Shown: positions 13,451 to 13,536 of the stretch, piece after piece
How positions within the stretch are numbered: position 1 is the stretch's first letter
How the letters are laid out: each line of letters opens with the position of its first letter
Assembly: GCA_009691355.1 (NCBI GenBank)
Contig: SICW01000018.1
Span: 1-13,536 of the forward strand
Reading direction: 5' to 3'
From: Candidatus Woesearchaeota archaeon
GTDB taxonomy: Archaea > Nanobdellota > Nanobdellia > SCGC-AAA011-G17 > GW2011-AR17
DNA length: 13,536 nt
Notes under the pieces: model-generated
What the model was told of the DNA's origin: nothing
Seen by the model: the letters and a program-made list of their open reading frames with translations, nothing else
Database searches by the model: none
Translations under genes and position numbers: made by a program

Positions 13451-13536
13451 ATGACAAAGTATGTAGCATTCTTACGAGCAATTAATGTTGGTGGCAAAAA
13501 TGTTTGTCTTATGAAAGACCTTTCTTTGTTGTTTTC
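13451..13536 (+). CDS. DUF1697 family protein, N-terminal part (3' end outside window)
   Basis: The open frame from ATG 13451 to the window end gives MTKYVAFLRAINVGGKNVCL and then MKDLSLLF. The phrase YVAFLRAINVGGKN is the hallmark start of DUF1697 proteins, common in bacteria and scattered in archaea, whose role is not known. GAGGTG at 13442-13447 matches the 16S anti-Shine-Dalgarno sequence but is close to ATG. No TATA box fits between the tRNA and the start, and a leaderless start would need one inside the tRNA gene, so readthrough from the tRNA-Ser promoter is likely. About 28 residues are visible. Family call firm, function unknown. Confidence 0.85.
   Translation, partial: MTKYVAFLRAINVGGKNVCLMKDLSLLF

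Overview
The window comes from an archaeon. The 16S and 23S rRNA genes carry archaeal signatures (the 16S stretch equivalent to CCCCCGCCAATTCCT, and the archaeal/eukaryal form of 23S helix 69 around 1400-1435). The tRNAs encode no CCA. Two tRNAs contain introns whose ends form bulge-helix-bulge motifs. Most lead genes have a TATA box 25-30 bases before the ATG. The protein genes are small and AT-rich, and several resemble families I know from DPANN genomes (tandem Lrp-type regulator, REC-like protein with an NHH motif, eL41). A DPANN archaeon, perhaps Woesearchaeales-like, is my best guess; the phylum is inference. TGA ends two genes here as a tightly overlapped stop, so the code looks standard.

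Layout. 1-304 is the end of a GNAT acetyltransferase gene (+). About 315-5350 holds the rRNA operon on the minus strand, transcribed as 16S, tRNA-Ala(UGC), 23S. Both rRNAs are flanked by inverted-repeat processing stems, no 5S follows the 23S, and the tRNA-Ala is interrupted by a 33-nt intron in its T-loop. Immediately upstream of the operon is a tiny gene for ribosomal protein eL41. From 5566 to 10391 minus-strand genes follow in small transcription units: a PD-(D/E)XK-like protein, a GT4 glycosyltransferase, the operon TlpA-like thioredoxin / YdjC deacetylase / small KOW-like protein, a pair encoding an unknown protein and a membrane-anchored protein with an EF-hand-like loop, and an isochorismatase-like lipoprotein gene split by one in-frame TGA. 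tRNA-Glu(UUC) and a tandem Lrp/AsnC-type regulator complete the minus-strand part.

Divergent from the Lrp-type gene is a compact plus-strand operon of four genes (11694-13289). All junctions overlap by 1 or 4 bases. The second gene encodes a REC-like domain protein with an altered active site; the others encode proteins I do not recognise, the last with a faint Rossmann-like, nucleoside deoxyribosyltransferase-like signature. Two perfect inverted repeats lie in the divergent promoter region, one between the regulator's TATA box and start, the other over the operon's TATA box. This regulator-operator-operon module is the best candidate for an undescribed system. The window ends with tRNA-Ser(GGA), which has a 13-nt intron, and the start of a DUF1697 gene.

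The shared theme is translation and RNA processing at the left (rRNA, eL41, split tRNAs), envelope and glycan functions in the middle (glycosyltransferase, deacetylase, exported thioredoxin, lipoprotein), and an uncharacterised signalling-like operon at the right.
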